A stretch of DNA of 64,000 bases from Rhodospirillum sp. Lineage in GTDB: Bacteria > Pseudomonadota > Alphaproteobacteria > Dongiales > Dongiaceae. Location of the stretch: positions 124,001-188,000 of the forward strand of contig PNKY01000005.1 of assembly GCA_013822765.1 (NCBI GenBank). The letters are read 5' to 3'. Within the stretch, counting starts at the first letter, position 1, and every line of letters starts with the position of its first letter. Both the position numbers and the translations under genes were made by a program. Positions 18,013-25,997 of this stretch are shown here, piece after piece. Under the pieces are notes generated by a model. The model was not told the origin of the DNA. It searched no databases and saw only the letters and a list, made by a program, of their open reading frames with translations.

Positions 18013-18054
18013 CATTTCACTCCTTGTTTCGAGGGATTGGAAGTCGCAGCCGCG

Positions 18055-19059
18055 CTAGGAGGCGCGGCGCACCTCCATGCCGAATTCCTGGTGGCGGCGC
18101 AGGGCATAGGCCGGCTCGATCAGGCTGTCGGGGAAATAGAGACCTGGCTCTACCTTGTCGCCGCCAGCGCGGCCAAGCAGACGTTCGACCGCGATCGCGA
18201 CCGACAGAGCGGTCACGGGCGCCTGACCGCCGGGATGGAACAGCTCGTAACGCGCGCTGGAGTCCTTGCCGTTCTTCAGGCGGCCCTGGAGCTCGATGAT
18301 GATCTCGGTGGAGAACGGCTCGCCGCGCTTGCGGGTCGCGGATTCGCCGTAGACCAGGTCGAAGCGGATCGACTTGGCATCGGTCGCGGTCGCGAGGCTG
18401 AGCACGTCGAGCGGCGTGTAGGTGTTGGCGTCCCGCACCGCGCCTTCCCGGTCCTTCACCTGGCGCGTCGCTTCTTCGCCATTGATCCAGCGCCACTTGC
18501 CGTCTTTGAGAATGAGCGGGCTCGGCGCGGCCTTGGTCAGGCGTTCGAAGTCGGCGGCCGCCGCCGGCCCACCCATGTCCTGCTCGTCGAACACCGCGGC
18601 CAGGTCGATCGATTCCAGCGACTGGAACTCCTTCGCGAACTCCAGCGTCGGCAAGGTCGCGGCGCCGACCAGCCACTGGCTGCCCATCAGGATCGGCGCG
18701 CTCTTGGGCGCGTGGATGTGCAGCGCCATCTCCGGCCCGACCTCGAACACGCCGGAGGAGATGCCGATGTAGGGGATCTTGCTGGCCTGGGCGAATTTGA
18801 GGCCGTTCAGCGTGTCGTCCTTCGCGAACATGACAACCGCGCTGAAGCGCTCGTCGGACAGGCCGAGATTGGGTTGGCCGACGTCGAGCTTCACCGCTTC
18901 GGCATTGCCTATCTGCCGAGCGGTTTTTTCAGCGCGGCCGAGGTTGCGGCCGCCGATCGCGATGGGAAGGTCGGGATGAAGCCGCCTCAGCGTCTGCGCC
19001 GCCCGCGAGCCCACGATGCCCGATCCGCCGACGATGAGGACGGGATGATGCTTAGCCAT
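18055..19059 (-). CDS. Saccharopine dehydrogenase-like NAD(P)-binding protein
   Basis: A 334-residue protein with an N-terminal Rossmann motif GGSGIVGSRAAQTLRRLHP (residues 11-29) and GGRNLGRAEKTARQ. The middle (SSGVFEVGPEMALHI) fits the saccharopine dehydrogenase-like superfamily, in which many members act on other substrates. It is not near lysine genes, so the name describes the fold only. GGAG lies 7 bp before the ATG. The 27-bp palindrome at 19072-19098 is just upstream, so it is very likely repressed by the divergent TetR protein. Confidence 0.82.
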   Translation of the reverse strand: MAKHHPVLIVGGSGIVGSRAAQTLRRLHPDLPIAIGGRNLGRAEKTARQIGNAEAVKLDVGQPNLGLSDERFSAVVMFAKDDTLNGLKFAQASKIPYIGISSGVFEVGPEMALHIHAPKSAPILMGSQWLVGAATLPTLEFAKEFQSLESIDLAAVFDEQDMGGPAAAADFERLTKAAPSPLILKDGKWRWINGEEATRQVKDREGAVRDANTYTPLDVLSLATATDAKSIRFDLVYGESATRKRGEPFSTEIIIELQGRLKNGKDSSARYELFHPGGQAPVTALSVAIAVERLLGRAGGDKVEPGLYFPDSLIEPAYALRRHQEFGMEVRRAS

Positions 19060-19071
19060 TGCTCTTCTCCA

Positions 19072-19098
19072 TTACTATTGGTAAGTTACCAATGGTAA
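19072..19098. promoter_or_regulatory. TetR-type operator between the saccharopine-dehydrogenase-like gene and its regulator
   Basis: A 27-bp inverted repeat centred on 19085 with a single mismatched pair (19076/19094). The inner 15 bp, TTGGTAAGTTACCAA, are perfect. It lies 13-39 bp upstream of the minus-strand gene's ATG and 48-74 bp upstream of the tetR ATG, the usual place for a shared operator. Its symmetry and AT content stand out from the surroundings. Confidence 0.85.
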
Positions 19099-19145
19099 GT
19101 TGATGGCTGCTTTTCAAGCACCGCTCCTCGTGGAATCTGTGGGAG

Positions 19146-19754
19146 ATGGAAAAATCAGCGCGCCGGCGCGCACCGCCGGCGAAGAAGCTGTCCAAGACCG
19201 AACGCCGCAAGCAGCTGCTTGAGACGGCGCATAAGATCGTGCGCGATGAGGGCACCGATGCCCTCACGCTCGGCTACCTGGCCGAGCGCGCCGGCGTCAC
19301 CAAACCGATCGCCTATGAACATTTCGAGACCCGCGCCGGGCTGCTGGTCGCGCTGTATAAGGAGATGGACGACCGGTCGGTTGCGTCATTGATGGACGCG
19401 CTGAAGCGCACCAAGCCGCGCCTCGCCGATATCGCACGCGTGCTCGCCAAAGCCTACATCGATTGCTATTGCAGCATCGGGCCGGAATGGCACGCGATTG
19501 CCGCCGCGCTCAAGGGCGACGAGAAGATGGAAAAAATCCATCAATCGCTGGTCGATCTCTATGCCGCGATCTACTGCGATGCTTTCATGCCCTATACCAA
19601 GGTGCCGAAGGAGGAGCTGCGCCTGCGCTGCCTCGGCATCCTCGGCGCGGGCGATGCGATCACGCGCGAGCTGAGCCGGGGGCGCACCACCGAGAGCGCC
19701 GCAGCGGCGACGTTGGCGTCGCTGATCGTCGCATCCCTGCCAGAGTCAAAATGA
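19146..19754 (+). CDS. TetR family transcriptional regulator
   Basis: A 202-residue repressor-type protein. A basic tail (ARRRAPPAKKLSKTERRK) is followed by a TetR helix-turn-helix at about residues 25-65 (TLGYLAERAGVTKPIAYEHF). The remaining helices form an unassigned ligand domain. The GGGAG next to the ATG is too close to be a good ribosome site, so translation may be weak. It is divergent from the saccharopine-dehydrogenase-like gene and RidA gene, with the palindromic operator between them. Confidence 0.9.
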   Translation: MEKSARRRAPPAKKLSKTERRKQLLETAHKIVRDEGTDALTLGYLAERAGVTKPIAYEHFETRAGLLVALYKEMDDRSVASLMDALKRTKPRLADIARVLAKAYIDCYCSIGPEWHAIAAALKGDEKMEKIHQSLVDLYAAIYCDAFMPYTKVPKEELRLRCLGILGAGDAITRELSRGRTTESAAAATLASLIVASLPESK

Positions 19755-19823
19755 CGGCCGCACTGGGTGCGGCCGTCTTAGTTGGGGAGGATGGAGTGGT
19801 AGGCGATCGAACTCTACGGTCTG

Positions 19824-19979
19824 CTACGCGTCGCCGGCTTGGGGCACGGCGGTAAAATCGGCTGCGGTGGGGATGTTAGGCCAGTCGGCCAGCGCGCTCG
19901 GATCCCAATCGAAGGCTTCCGTGACCTCGACCTCTACCAGGCCTGCCAGGGAATGGATCGGTCCGGTGCTGTCCGACAT
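19824..19979 (-). CDS. Small acidic protein, unknown
   Basis: A 51-residue ORF, unrecognised. The reason to believe it is its start: AAAGGAG lies 8 bp before the ATG at 19979, the best ribosome site in this part of the window. An alternative ATG at 20039 would add 20 residues. The product starts MSDSTGPIHSLAGLVEVEVT and ends with an acidic, Pro- and Trp-containing tail (FDWDPSALADWPNIP). It has no membrane segment or Cys. The upstream 20040-20110 stretch is AT-rich and could hold its promoter. Not assigned to any pathway. Confidence 0.5.
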   Translation of the reverse strand: MSDSTGPIHSLAGLVEVEVTEAFDWDPSALADWPNIPTAADFTAVPQAGDA

Positions 19980-20193
19980 GTGGTGCGCTCCTTTGATCCC
20001 CCAAAGCGCGGCGATCCCGATGGACCGCCTTTCCCGCATAGGCCCAGCCTGCCTCCAAAACCTTTAATTTTCGTTAAAATGCAGCCAAATTTAGCTTTAT
20101 TGCCAGGAGATCGCTTCGGTGGCCGCAAGCGACGGCCAAGCCATTGAAGGGCTTGGATAGAGAGGCCGATCCCGCGAGTTGACGGAGTTGGAC

Positions 20194-20589
20194 TTACTCC
20201 GCCGCGACCGGCGGCTGCTGCTGCGCCATCCGCCTGGCGGCGGTGCGGCGCGACCATTCCACCACCTTGCTCTCGCGCTTGGCGGCGCTGCGGCGTTGGC
20301 CGGCGCCCGGATAGGAGAGCGCCACGGTCTGGATGACGGCGTGCTCCCAGTCGATGCCGTATTCCTTGGCCCAGCGGTGGTTCCGCTGCGCCTCGCCGAG
20401 CTCGCAGGGCGTCGGCATCGCCTTTCTGATGCCGACCACGATCGCGCAGAACTCTCTTGCGCCCGCGGTCGCGCGGTCGATCGCATGTTGCATCGACGTC
20501 GCCCGTCCCGTGATGCCGACGAAGTCCGGGAGAACCGCGACCCAGCCGCCCGAAGGATGCTGGAGCGCCACAACCAAATAGTCGACCAT
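20194..20589 (-). CDS. HicB-fold-like small protein, unknown
   Basis: A protein of 131 residues from the ATG at 20589, with GGAGGG six bases upstream. Residues 1-45 (MVDYLVVALQHPSGGWVAVL, then a DFVGITGRATSMQHAID stretch) resemble the N-terminal RNase-H-like half of HicB antitoxins and related stand-alone proteins. The C-terminal part is basic (RRTAARRMAQQQ) and has no clear DNA-binding fold. No HicA-like toxin is adjacent, so a toxin-antitoxin role is not supported. Confidence 0.6.
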   Translation of the reverse strand: MVDYLVVALQHPSGGWVAVLPDFVGITGRATSMQHAIDRATAGAREFCAIVVGIRKAMPTPCELGEAQRNHRWAKEYGIDWEHAVIQTVALSYPGAGQRRSAAKRESKVVEWSRRTAARRMAQQQPPVAAE

Positions 20590-20693
20590 CCGCAGCCCTC
20601 CGTTCGCGCATACGCGCGACCCACCGGCCGGATTGCTCGTCCGGCCTTTTGCCAACCCCCCGACTGTTTGAATTCGCTCCCTAAGGACAGCGC

Positions 20694-20903
20694 TCACCCG
20701 CTGCCTATGATTCTTCCGATGTCGTCGGCGATTCGCTGCCATTGGACGACAGCGCGCCGCAACTCTTCGTATTGTTGGACCGACGGTGATCTACGGGCAT
20801 AACCGGCGGTCTGGATACCCTTACCGATGCGAATGATATCGATGCGCGCGGTACCTTCAAGCTCCATTGCACGCATCAGACCGTCGATGCTGTTTACGTT
20901 CAT
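20694..20903 (-). CDS. Hypothetical 69-residue protein
   Basis: Unrecognised. The start MNVNSIDGLMRAMELEGTAR is preceded by GAGAAGG with good spacing. The product is soluble and helical, with mixed charge, and ends in QWQRIADDIGRIIGSG. It lies 104 bp upstream of the HicB-like gene on the same strand, so the two could share a message. I find no motif that gives a function. Confidence 0.5.
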   Translation of the reverse strand: MNVNSIDGLMRAMELEGTARIDIIRIGKGIQTAGYARRSPSVQQYEELRRAVVQWQRIADDIGRIIGSG

Positions 20904-21129
20904 GGCCTTCTCTCGTTTGACGACCAGGTCGCGTGCATACGACCACGAAATGACACAGCTTCGTCACGGGCGATCAGCGTGCGCTCATTCCGCAGGCGGT
21001 TTAACGCAGAGCGCGACAAATGGTTCCCAAAGCCGCATCAACGCCGCACGACCTCGTTCCGCAGCACGTGTTTTAGAAGAGAGGCAGCACGATTGCTCGC
21101 GTATCGCGCGCTGCGCGGATGTCATAGGA

Positions 21130-21450
21130 ATGCTTCGTGCCCCAGGCAGCGCCAACTTCCAGCTCGACCTGTTCAACGAGTCGGATCCGGCCACGTCGCT
21201 CGGTTCCTTCACCGACCTGTCTGACACCACCCTCGCCTTCCGCTACCTGAACCTGGCGGCGGGCGACTTCTTCTTCCGCGTGATGGGCGACACCGGCCCA
21301 GGCGGCAACATCTACAAGTACCGATTCGTCATCTACAAGTACCGCTTCGTCGCCGGAACCGAGGCTCCGATCCCGGCCGCGCTGCTGCTGTTCGCGACGG
21401 GGGTCGGTGGGCTGGGCCTCGCCGGCTATCGCCGCAAGCTCGGCGCCTGA
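21130..21450 (+). pseudogene. Decayed PEP-CTERM/VPLPA-CTERM sorted protein (C-terminal remnant)
   Basis: From the ATG at 21130 the frame gives 106 residues: a beta-rich stretch (NFQLDLFNESDPATSLGSF) and then a clear exosortase-type sorting tail, EAPIPAALLLFATGVGGLGL followed by AGYRRKLGA. Such proteins are exported, yet there is no signal peptide in frame here; the upstream frame (to 20827) is antisense to the 69-residue ORF. It is therefore best read as the last third of a lost gene. An internal 21-bp tandem duplication (21310-21351) adds to the picture of drift. Confidence 0.65.
21310..21351 (+). repeat. 21-bp tandem duplication
   Basis: Two head-to-tail 21-bp units, 21310-21330 and 21331-21351, differ at one base and encode IYKYRFV twice inside the PEP-CTERM remnant. 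The duplication keeps the frame. Confidence 0.9.
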
Positions 21451-21457
21451 GGGGCGA

Positions 21458-22405
21458 TCAGTCGGGGGCTCGATCCGAGGCGGTGAGCGAACGTTCCGCC
21501 GCCGCCCTGGCACGCAACAATCTCCACTCCGACCACGCCACTCCGCCGATCACCAAGGCGCCGCCGGCGATCTGCGCCAGGGTCGGCGCCGCGCCGCCGA
21601 TCGCCAGCAACGCGATCGCGACCACCGGCACGAGGTTGGTGTAGAGCGAGGCAATCACCAGGTTGGTCTTGGCGACGCCGAAGTTCCACAGCAGCAGGCC
21701 GATCACCACCGCGCCCGCGATCATCCACACGACGATGCCGAGATCCCAGCCGGTCGGCATCGCCGGTGATACTTGCGCCCAGCCCAGCTCGCGCGCCAGG
21801 AAGTAGCCGACGATCAGCGGCACGGCGGCGTGCGCCATGGTGTTGGCTGCCTTGCGCAGCTGCGACCAGCCGCCGAGCCAGCGGTGGATCGCGATCGAAT
21901 ACCAGGCCCACAGGCTGGCGGCGATCAGCACCAGGGGCTCTCCGCCGCGCAGCTCAAGGCTGAGATTGCCGCCCGACCAATCTATGCTCGCGAGCGCGCA
22001 TCCCGCCACCGCCAGCACCACGGCCGGCGTCAGGCGCCGGTCGAAGGGAATGCGGAACACGACACCGCCCACCACGGCGGCGATCACCGGATTGGCCGCG
22101 CCCAACACGGCGGCGATCACCGGATTCGAATGAGCGATGCCGATGGTAAAAATGAACGCGAAGCCGCCAAGTCCAAACCAACCCGGCACCAGCGCCCGCC
22201 ACACCGCCGGCCGCACGGCCGGACGGCTGAATCCTTCCGCCAGCCACAGCGCCACATAGAGCAGCGGGACACCGCAGACGTAGCGTACCGCGCCCAGGAA
22301 GAACGGATCCCACTTGTGCGCCAGGTGCGAAATAGCCGGGACCATGGTGCCCCAGGCGAAGGCCACCGTCACCAGAGCCAGGTTGCCGAGCTTGCGTTGG
22401 TCCAT
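21458..22405 (-). CDS. EamA/DMT family transporter
   Basis: A 315-residue protein with ten hydrophobic segments in two repeated halves, as in the 10-TM drug/metabolite transporters: the first EamA unit is about residues 8-140 (VAFAWGTMVPAISHLA, IAAVLGAANPVIAAVVGG) and the second about 155-290 (IASLYTNLVPVVAIALLAI). It probably exports or imports a small metabolite that cannot be named. Its ATG overlaps the stop of the GT61 gene (TGATG), so the two are translationally coupled. Confidence 0.9.
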   Translation of the reverse strand: MDQRKLGNLALVTVAFAWGTMVPAISHLAHKWDPFFLGAVRYVCGVPLLYVALWLAEGFSRPAVRPAVWRALVPGWFGLGGFAFIFTIGIAHSNPVIAAVLGAANPVIAAVVGGVVFRIPFDRRLTPAVVLAVAGCALASIDWSGGNLSLELRGGEPLVLIAASLWAWYSIAIHRWLGGWSQLRKAANTMAHAAVPLIVGYFLARELGWAQVSPAMPTGWDLGIVVWMIAGAVVIGLLLWNFGVAKTNLVIASLYTNLVPVVAIALLAIGGAAPTLAQIAGGALVIGGVAWSEWRLLRARAAAERSLTASDRAPD

Positions 22406-23418
22406 CAGCGGTCCAACCAGCCGAGCATGCGGCCGAGGAGGCCGGGCCTAGGACAGCCGAGGCCATCGAGGGCGCGCTCGAGTTCGCTGAGGTCGATGCG
22501 CTTCGGGCCGGCGACCGCCGCGGTAGTCGCCGGGACGGAGATCGTCTCCACCTCCATTAGGCCATTCATGAAATGGATGGTGCGGCGGCGCTTGGTCTGC
22601 AGCACCAGCATGCGCGACCCGGGCCGCATGAAGGCGCTGAGATGCAGCGCGCTGCCATCGACGCCGGCCACGACGTCGGCGGCGCCGGCGGCGTTGATCT
22701 GGTCGACCAGGCTCATGTGCTGCGGATGCACGATTGCGAAGCCACGCCGCGCCAGGCGCCGCTCCACCGCCGCGTCGTTCGACAAGCGCCGCAGGCGCCG
22801 CTTCAGCAGACGGCGCGAGAAATAGACGCGGCTCGATCCCGCCGTCGGCTGCGATCGCTGCGCGGCCGCCGCCATGGTGCGATAGATCTCCCGGAAGTCG
22901 TAGCGCGGGCCGGTGCGCATGTCGTAGTGGCGAGGCGGCAGCAGCAGCTCCTCGACGGCGAGATCCGCGGTTGCCGCCATCACGATCCGATCCGGCGCGA
23001 GGCCAAGCAGCGCCAGGCAATCGCGGCCGTGCGCGGTTTCCGCGAACACGTTGCGGCCGGCCTCGTCGAACGGATGGAAGATCAGCGCCACGTCGTCATC
23101 GACCTGCCGCGCCCACCACAAGGCGGGAACGGTCTCGATCAGGAAATGGCCGAAATGCGTGAAGGCGTGGCCGAGATAGAGCGCGCGGGCGATCCGCCGC
23201 TCGACCTTCAGACCCTGAACCGTGGCCAGCGACTTCGGATCGCGGGCACGGTGCTTGTCGGGAAAGCGCAGCGAGTCGCGCACCAGCGCGCCATCGGCAT
23301 CGTAGACCGCGCCGAGGTGATAGCGCGCCTTCCGCTGGATCACCGAGCGCGTGACGGTGGCGTTGCGGATGCGCCGGATGAGGTCGGCTTGGGGCAGCGG
23401 CGCGGAGGGATCGGCCAT
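22405..23418 (-). CDS. Glycosyltransferase family 61 protein (DUF563)
   Basis: About 337 residues starting MADPSAPLPQADLIRRIRNA at 23418 (a further ATG at 23436 is less likely). It carries DUF563/GT61 features: GHAFTHFGHFLIETVPALWW, SRVYFSRRLLKRR, HPQHMSLVDQINAAGAADVV and GVDGSALHLSAFM. The family transfers sugars (xylose and GlcNAc in eukaryotes) and in bacteria is usually tied to surface polysaccharides. It sits alone with an EamA transporter. rpsD lies upstream on the same strand, with a terminator between them. Confidence 0.88.
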   Translation of the reverse strand: MADPSAPLPQADLIRRIRNATVTRSVIQRKARYHLGAVYDADGALVRDSLRFPDKHRARDPKSLATVQGLKVERRIARALYLGHAFTHFGHFLIETVPALWWARQVDDDVALIFHPFDEAGRNVFAETAHGRDCLALLGLAPDRIVMAATADLAVEELLLPPRHYDMRTGPRYDFREIYRTMAAAAQRSQPTAGSSRVYFSRRLLKRRLRRLSNDAAVERRLARRGFAIVHPQHMSLVDQINAAGAADVVAGVDGSALHLSAFMRPGSRMLVLQTKRRRTIHFMNGLMEVETISVPATTAAVAGPKRIDLSELERALDGLGCPRPGLLGRMLGWLDR

Positions 23419-23439
23419 GTCAGAGCGCGCGTACAAGCA

Positions 23440-23468
23440 AAGGCCCGCCGGTGGAAACGGCGGGCCTT
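23440..23468 (-). terminator. Rho-independent terminator of rpsD
   Basis: An 11-bp perfect stem (arms 23440-23450 and 23458-23468, AAGGCCCGCCG and its complement) with a 7-nt loop, 22 bp after the rpsD stop. The T-run on the minus strand is short. It overlaps the region just upstream of the GT61 start. Confidence 0.8.
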
Positions 23469-23490
23469 CGCGGATTCATCGTCGCAACCG

Positions 23491-24105
23491 TTAGCGCGAG
23501 TAGAACTCGACCACCAGGTGCGGTTCCATGGTCACCGGATACGGCACGTCCGCAAGCTGCGGGATGCGCGCCAGCCTGGCCGTCATCTTCTTGTGATCGA
23601 CCTCGATGTAGTCCGGCACGTCGCGCTCGCCCATCTGGGTGGCGCCGAGCACCAGAGTCATGTCCTTGGACTTGTCCTTGACCTCGACGACATCGCCTTC
23701 CTTCAGCTGGTAGGAGCCAATGTTGACGCGCTTGCCGTTGACCTTGATGTGGCCGTGATTGATGAACTGGCGGGCGGCGAACACGGTCGGCACGAACTTG
23801 GCGCGGTAGACCACGCTCTCGAGGCGTCGCTCGAGCAGGCCGATCATGTTCTCGGAGGTGTCGCCGCGGCGGCGCGAGGCTTCCTGGTACATCTTGCGGA
23901 ACTGCCGCTCGCCGATGTTGCCGTAGTAGCCCTTGAGGCGCTGCTTGGCCATCAGCTGCAGGCCGAAATCGGTCGGCTTCTTGCGGCGCTGGCCGTGCTG
24001 GCCGGGGCCATATTCGCGATCGTTGACGGGGCTCTTCGGACGGCCCCAGAGATTGACGCCCAAACGGCGGTCAATCTTATGCTTTGCGCTAAGGCGCTTA
24101 CCCAT
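23491..24105 (-). CDS. rpsD: 30S ribosomal protein S4
   Basis: A primary 16S rRNA-binding protein of 204 residues. It has the S4 N-terminal region ([37 protein letters not shown]), the [20 protein letters not shown] segment and the S4 RNA-binding domain at about residues 95-160 ([40 protein letters not shown]). As in many alphaproteobacteria the gene stands alone, not in the alpha operon. AAAGGACAG precedes the start; a sigma-70-type promoter is visible upstream. Confidence 0.98.
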   Translation of the reverse strand: MGKRLSAKHKIDRRLGVNLWGRPKSPVNDREYGPGQHGQRRKKPTDFGLQLMAKQRLKGYYGNIGERQFRKMYQEASRRRGDTSENMIGLLERRLESVVYRAKFVPTVFAARQFINHGHIKVNGKRVNIGSYQLKEGDVVEVKDKSKDMTLVLGATQMGERDVPDYIEVDHKKMTARLARIPQLADVPYPVTMEPHLVVEFYSR

Positions 24106-24220
24106 GATCTGTCCTTTCTCGCTCGTGGCGATGTTGTTGTTGTCCCGGCTGTCCGGCCCACAATCATGTGGCGGCTGGGATCAGATCACTGGGGATCCGG
24201 CCCGGCTCGGGAGCGCGCGG

Positions 24221-24248
24221 ACTATAGTGGCTAAAGCAGCCAAGTCAA
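24221..24248 (-). promoter_or_regulatory. Predicted rpsD promoter (sigma-70 type)
   Basis: On the minus strand TTGACT (24248-24243) and TATAGT (24226-24221) are 16 bp apart, about 115 bp upstream of the rpsD ATG. The spacer contains a small inverted repeat (GGCT...AGCC). The long leader between the -10 element and rpsD could carry control by S4, but I see no clear pseudoknot. Confidence 0.65.
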
Positions 24249-24430
24249 GGAACCGAGGAGCGCACTTAGTCGCCTTTCCTTCGTGACAGAATTACTAAAT
24301 ATTTCAATGGATTATGGCAAGGCAGCCGGCTTGAATTGCCAGTCCTTCAGGGGATCGGCTACTGTGCTCCGGGCGAGTGCAGGACCCCAAAACGGGGGCT
24401 TGCCGCCGCCCCCATCATCAAGCGGTTACC
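24249..24430. other. Intergenic region upstream of the glutamylpolyamine synthetase gene
   Basis: With the rpsD leader, this makes the only stretch over 300 bp without a gene (24106-24430). It holds an AT-rich patch (TTACTAAATATTTCAATGG, about 24291-24309) that may contain the spuB-like promoter, and a C/G-run hairpin-prone segment just before the start codon. I see no riboswitch or small ORF that I can support. Confidence 0.5.
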
Positions 24431-25780
24431 ATGAAATACCTGGAAGAATGGCTCGACGAACGGAAGGTCGATGAGGTCGAGTGCCTTGTCCCCGACATGA
24501 ACGGCATCCCGCGCGGCAAGATCCTGCCGGCGCAGAAATTCACCAAGAGCGTGCGCGAATACGGCCTCAGGCTGCCGGAAAGCATCTTCCTCCAGACCGT
24601 GACCGGCGAGTATCCCGATCTGGACGAGGACGATATCGGCTCGGACGAGGACCCCGACATCTATCTGCGCCCGGACCCGGACACCGTCCGCATGGTGCCG
24701 TGGTACTCCGACCCGACCGCGCAGGTCATCCACGACGCCTTCAACGCCGACGATACGCCGGTGCAGCATTCATCGCGCTACGTGTTGAAGAAGGTGCTGG
24801 AGCTGTACGACGACAAGGGCTGGAAGCCGATCGTCGCGCCCGAGCTCGAATTCTACCTGGTCAGCGTCAATACCGACCCCGACCTGCCGCTGGTGCCGCC
24901 GATCGGCCGCTCCGGGCGTCCGGAGACCGGCAGCCAGGCCTATGGCATCGACGCCACCAACGAGTTCGACCAGATCTTCGAGGACGTCTACGACTTTTGC
25001 GAAAAATCGGAGATCGACGTCGACACGCTGACGCACGAATCCGGCGCGGCGCAGATGGAGATCAACTTCAACCACGGCAACCCGCTGGAGCTGGCGGACC
25101 AGGCCTTCCTGTTCAAGCGCACGGTGCGGCAGGCGGCGATGAAGCACAACGTGTACGCCACCTTCATGGCGAAGCCGCTGGCCAACCAGCCCGGCAGCTC
25201 CATGCACATCCACCAGTCGGTGCTCGACAAGCGCAACGGCAAGAACCTGTTCGCCGACAGCAAGGGCCGCGACACCGCCATGTTCCGCAACCACGTCGCC
25301 GGCCTGCAGCGCTATCTGCCGCAGGTGGTGCCGATGCTGGCGCCGAACGTCAACTCGTACCGGCGCCTGCGCCCGCGCTTCGATGCACCGATCAACGTGC
25401 AGTGGGGCATCGACAACCGCTCTTGCGGCTTGCGCGTGCCGGTCTCCAACGCGTCCGGCCGGCGCATCGAGAACCGCCTGGCGGGTGCGGACGCCAACCC
25501 TTATCTCGCGATCGCAGCCTCGCTGCTGTGCGGCTATCTCGGCGTGACCGAGCGGCTGAAGCCGACCAACCAGATCGAAGGCAGCGCCTATCGCATGGCG
25601 CACACGCTGCCGAAGACCGCGCACGAGGCGTTGTCCAAGTTCCTGGCCTGCAAGCCGGTCAAGGGGCTGCTGGGCGACAGGTTCGTGAAGGCGCTCTACA
25701 TCGTGAAGTCGGCGGAGCTGGAGGCCTACCAGAACGTCATCAGCTCGTGGGAGCGCGAGCATCTGTTGTTGAACGTCTAG
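24431..25780 (+). CDS. spuB: Glutamine synthetase family protein, glutamylpolyamine synthetase (SpuB/PuuA type)
   Basis: A protein of 449 residues from the ATG at 24431. Glutamine synthetase features are present: the beta-grasp N-terminus (residues 1-100; ECLVPDMNGIPRGKILPA), PELEFYL, SGAAQMEINFNHG, the ATP-site SSMHIHQSV and RLAGADANPYLAIAAS. Its place beside an SpuC-type polyamine aminotransferase matches the Pseudomonas spuBC and E. coli puu systems, where this enzyme links glutamate to putrescine or other polyamines with ATP. A role in nitrogen assimilation proper is less likely. Confidence 0.85.
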   Translation: MKYLEEWLDERKVDEVECLVPDMNGIPRGKILPAQKFTKSVREYGLRLPESIFLQTVTGEYPDLDEDDIGSDEDPDIYLRPDPDTVRMVPWYSDPTAQVIHDAFNADDTPVQHSSRYVLKKVLELYDDKGWKPIVAPELEFYLVSVNTDPDLPLVPPIGRSGRPETGSQAYGIDATNEFDQIFEDVYDFCEKSEIDVDTLTHESGAAQMEINFNHGNPLELADQAFLFKRTVRQAAMKHNVYATFMAKPLANQPGSSMHIHQSVLDKRNGKNLFADSKGRDTAMFRNHVAGLQRYLPQVVPMLAPNVNSYRRLRPRFDAPINVQWGIDNRSCGLRVPVSNASGRRIENRLAGADANPYLAIAASLLCGYLGVTERLKPTNQIEGSAYRMAHTLPKTAHEALSKFLACKPVKGLLGDRFVKALYIVKSAELEAYQNVISSWEREHLLLNV

Positions 25781-25997
25781 CCGGCTGATAGACTGGCGCC
25801 ATGCGGATCAGGACCGATCATCTCAGATTGATGAATGCCGGCCGGCATCACGGGCCGGCGCGGTCCTTGCGCGCTGAAATTCTGATCCTGACCGCGCGCA
25901 TCAATTTCAATCCGTGATCACGCGTTGAGCGCTCGAGCCCGGCGCGCGGATGGCCGCTGCGCCGTTTCATTCCGTTTGAGTCAATGCGAGGCACATC

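Noticed and set aside
20194..20903. HicAB toxin-antitoxin module
   Set aside because: Only a HicB-like fold is suggested; the neighbouring 69-residue ORF does not look like the HicA double-stranded RNA-binding fold (no conserved His).
20985..21230. An 81-codon minus-strand ORF opposite the PEP-CTERM remnant
   Set aside because: No ribosome site and no family features; the plus strand has a recognisable sorting tail.
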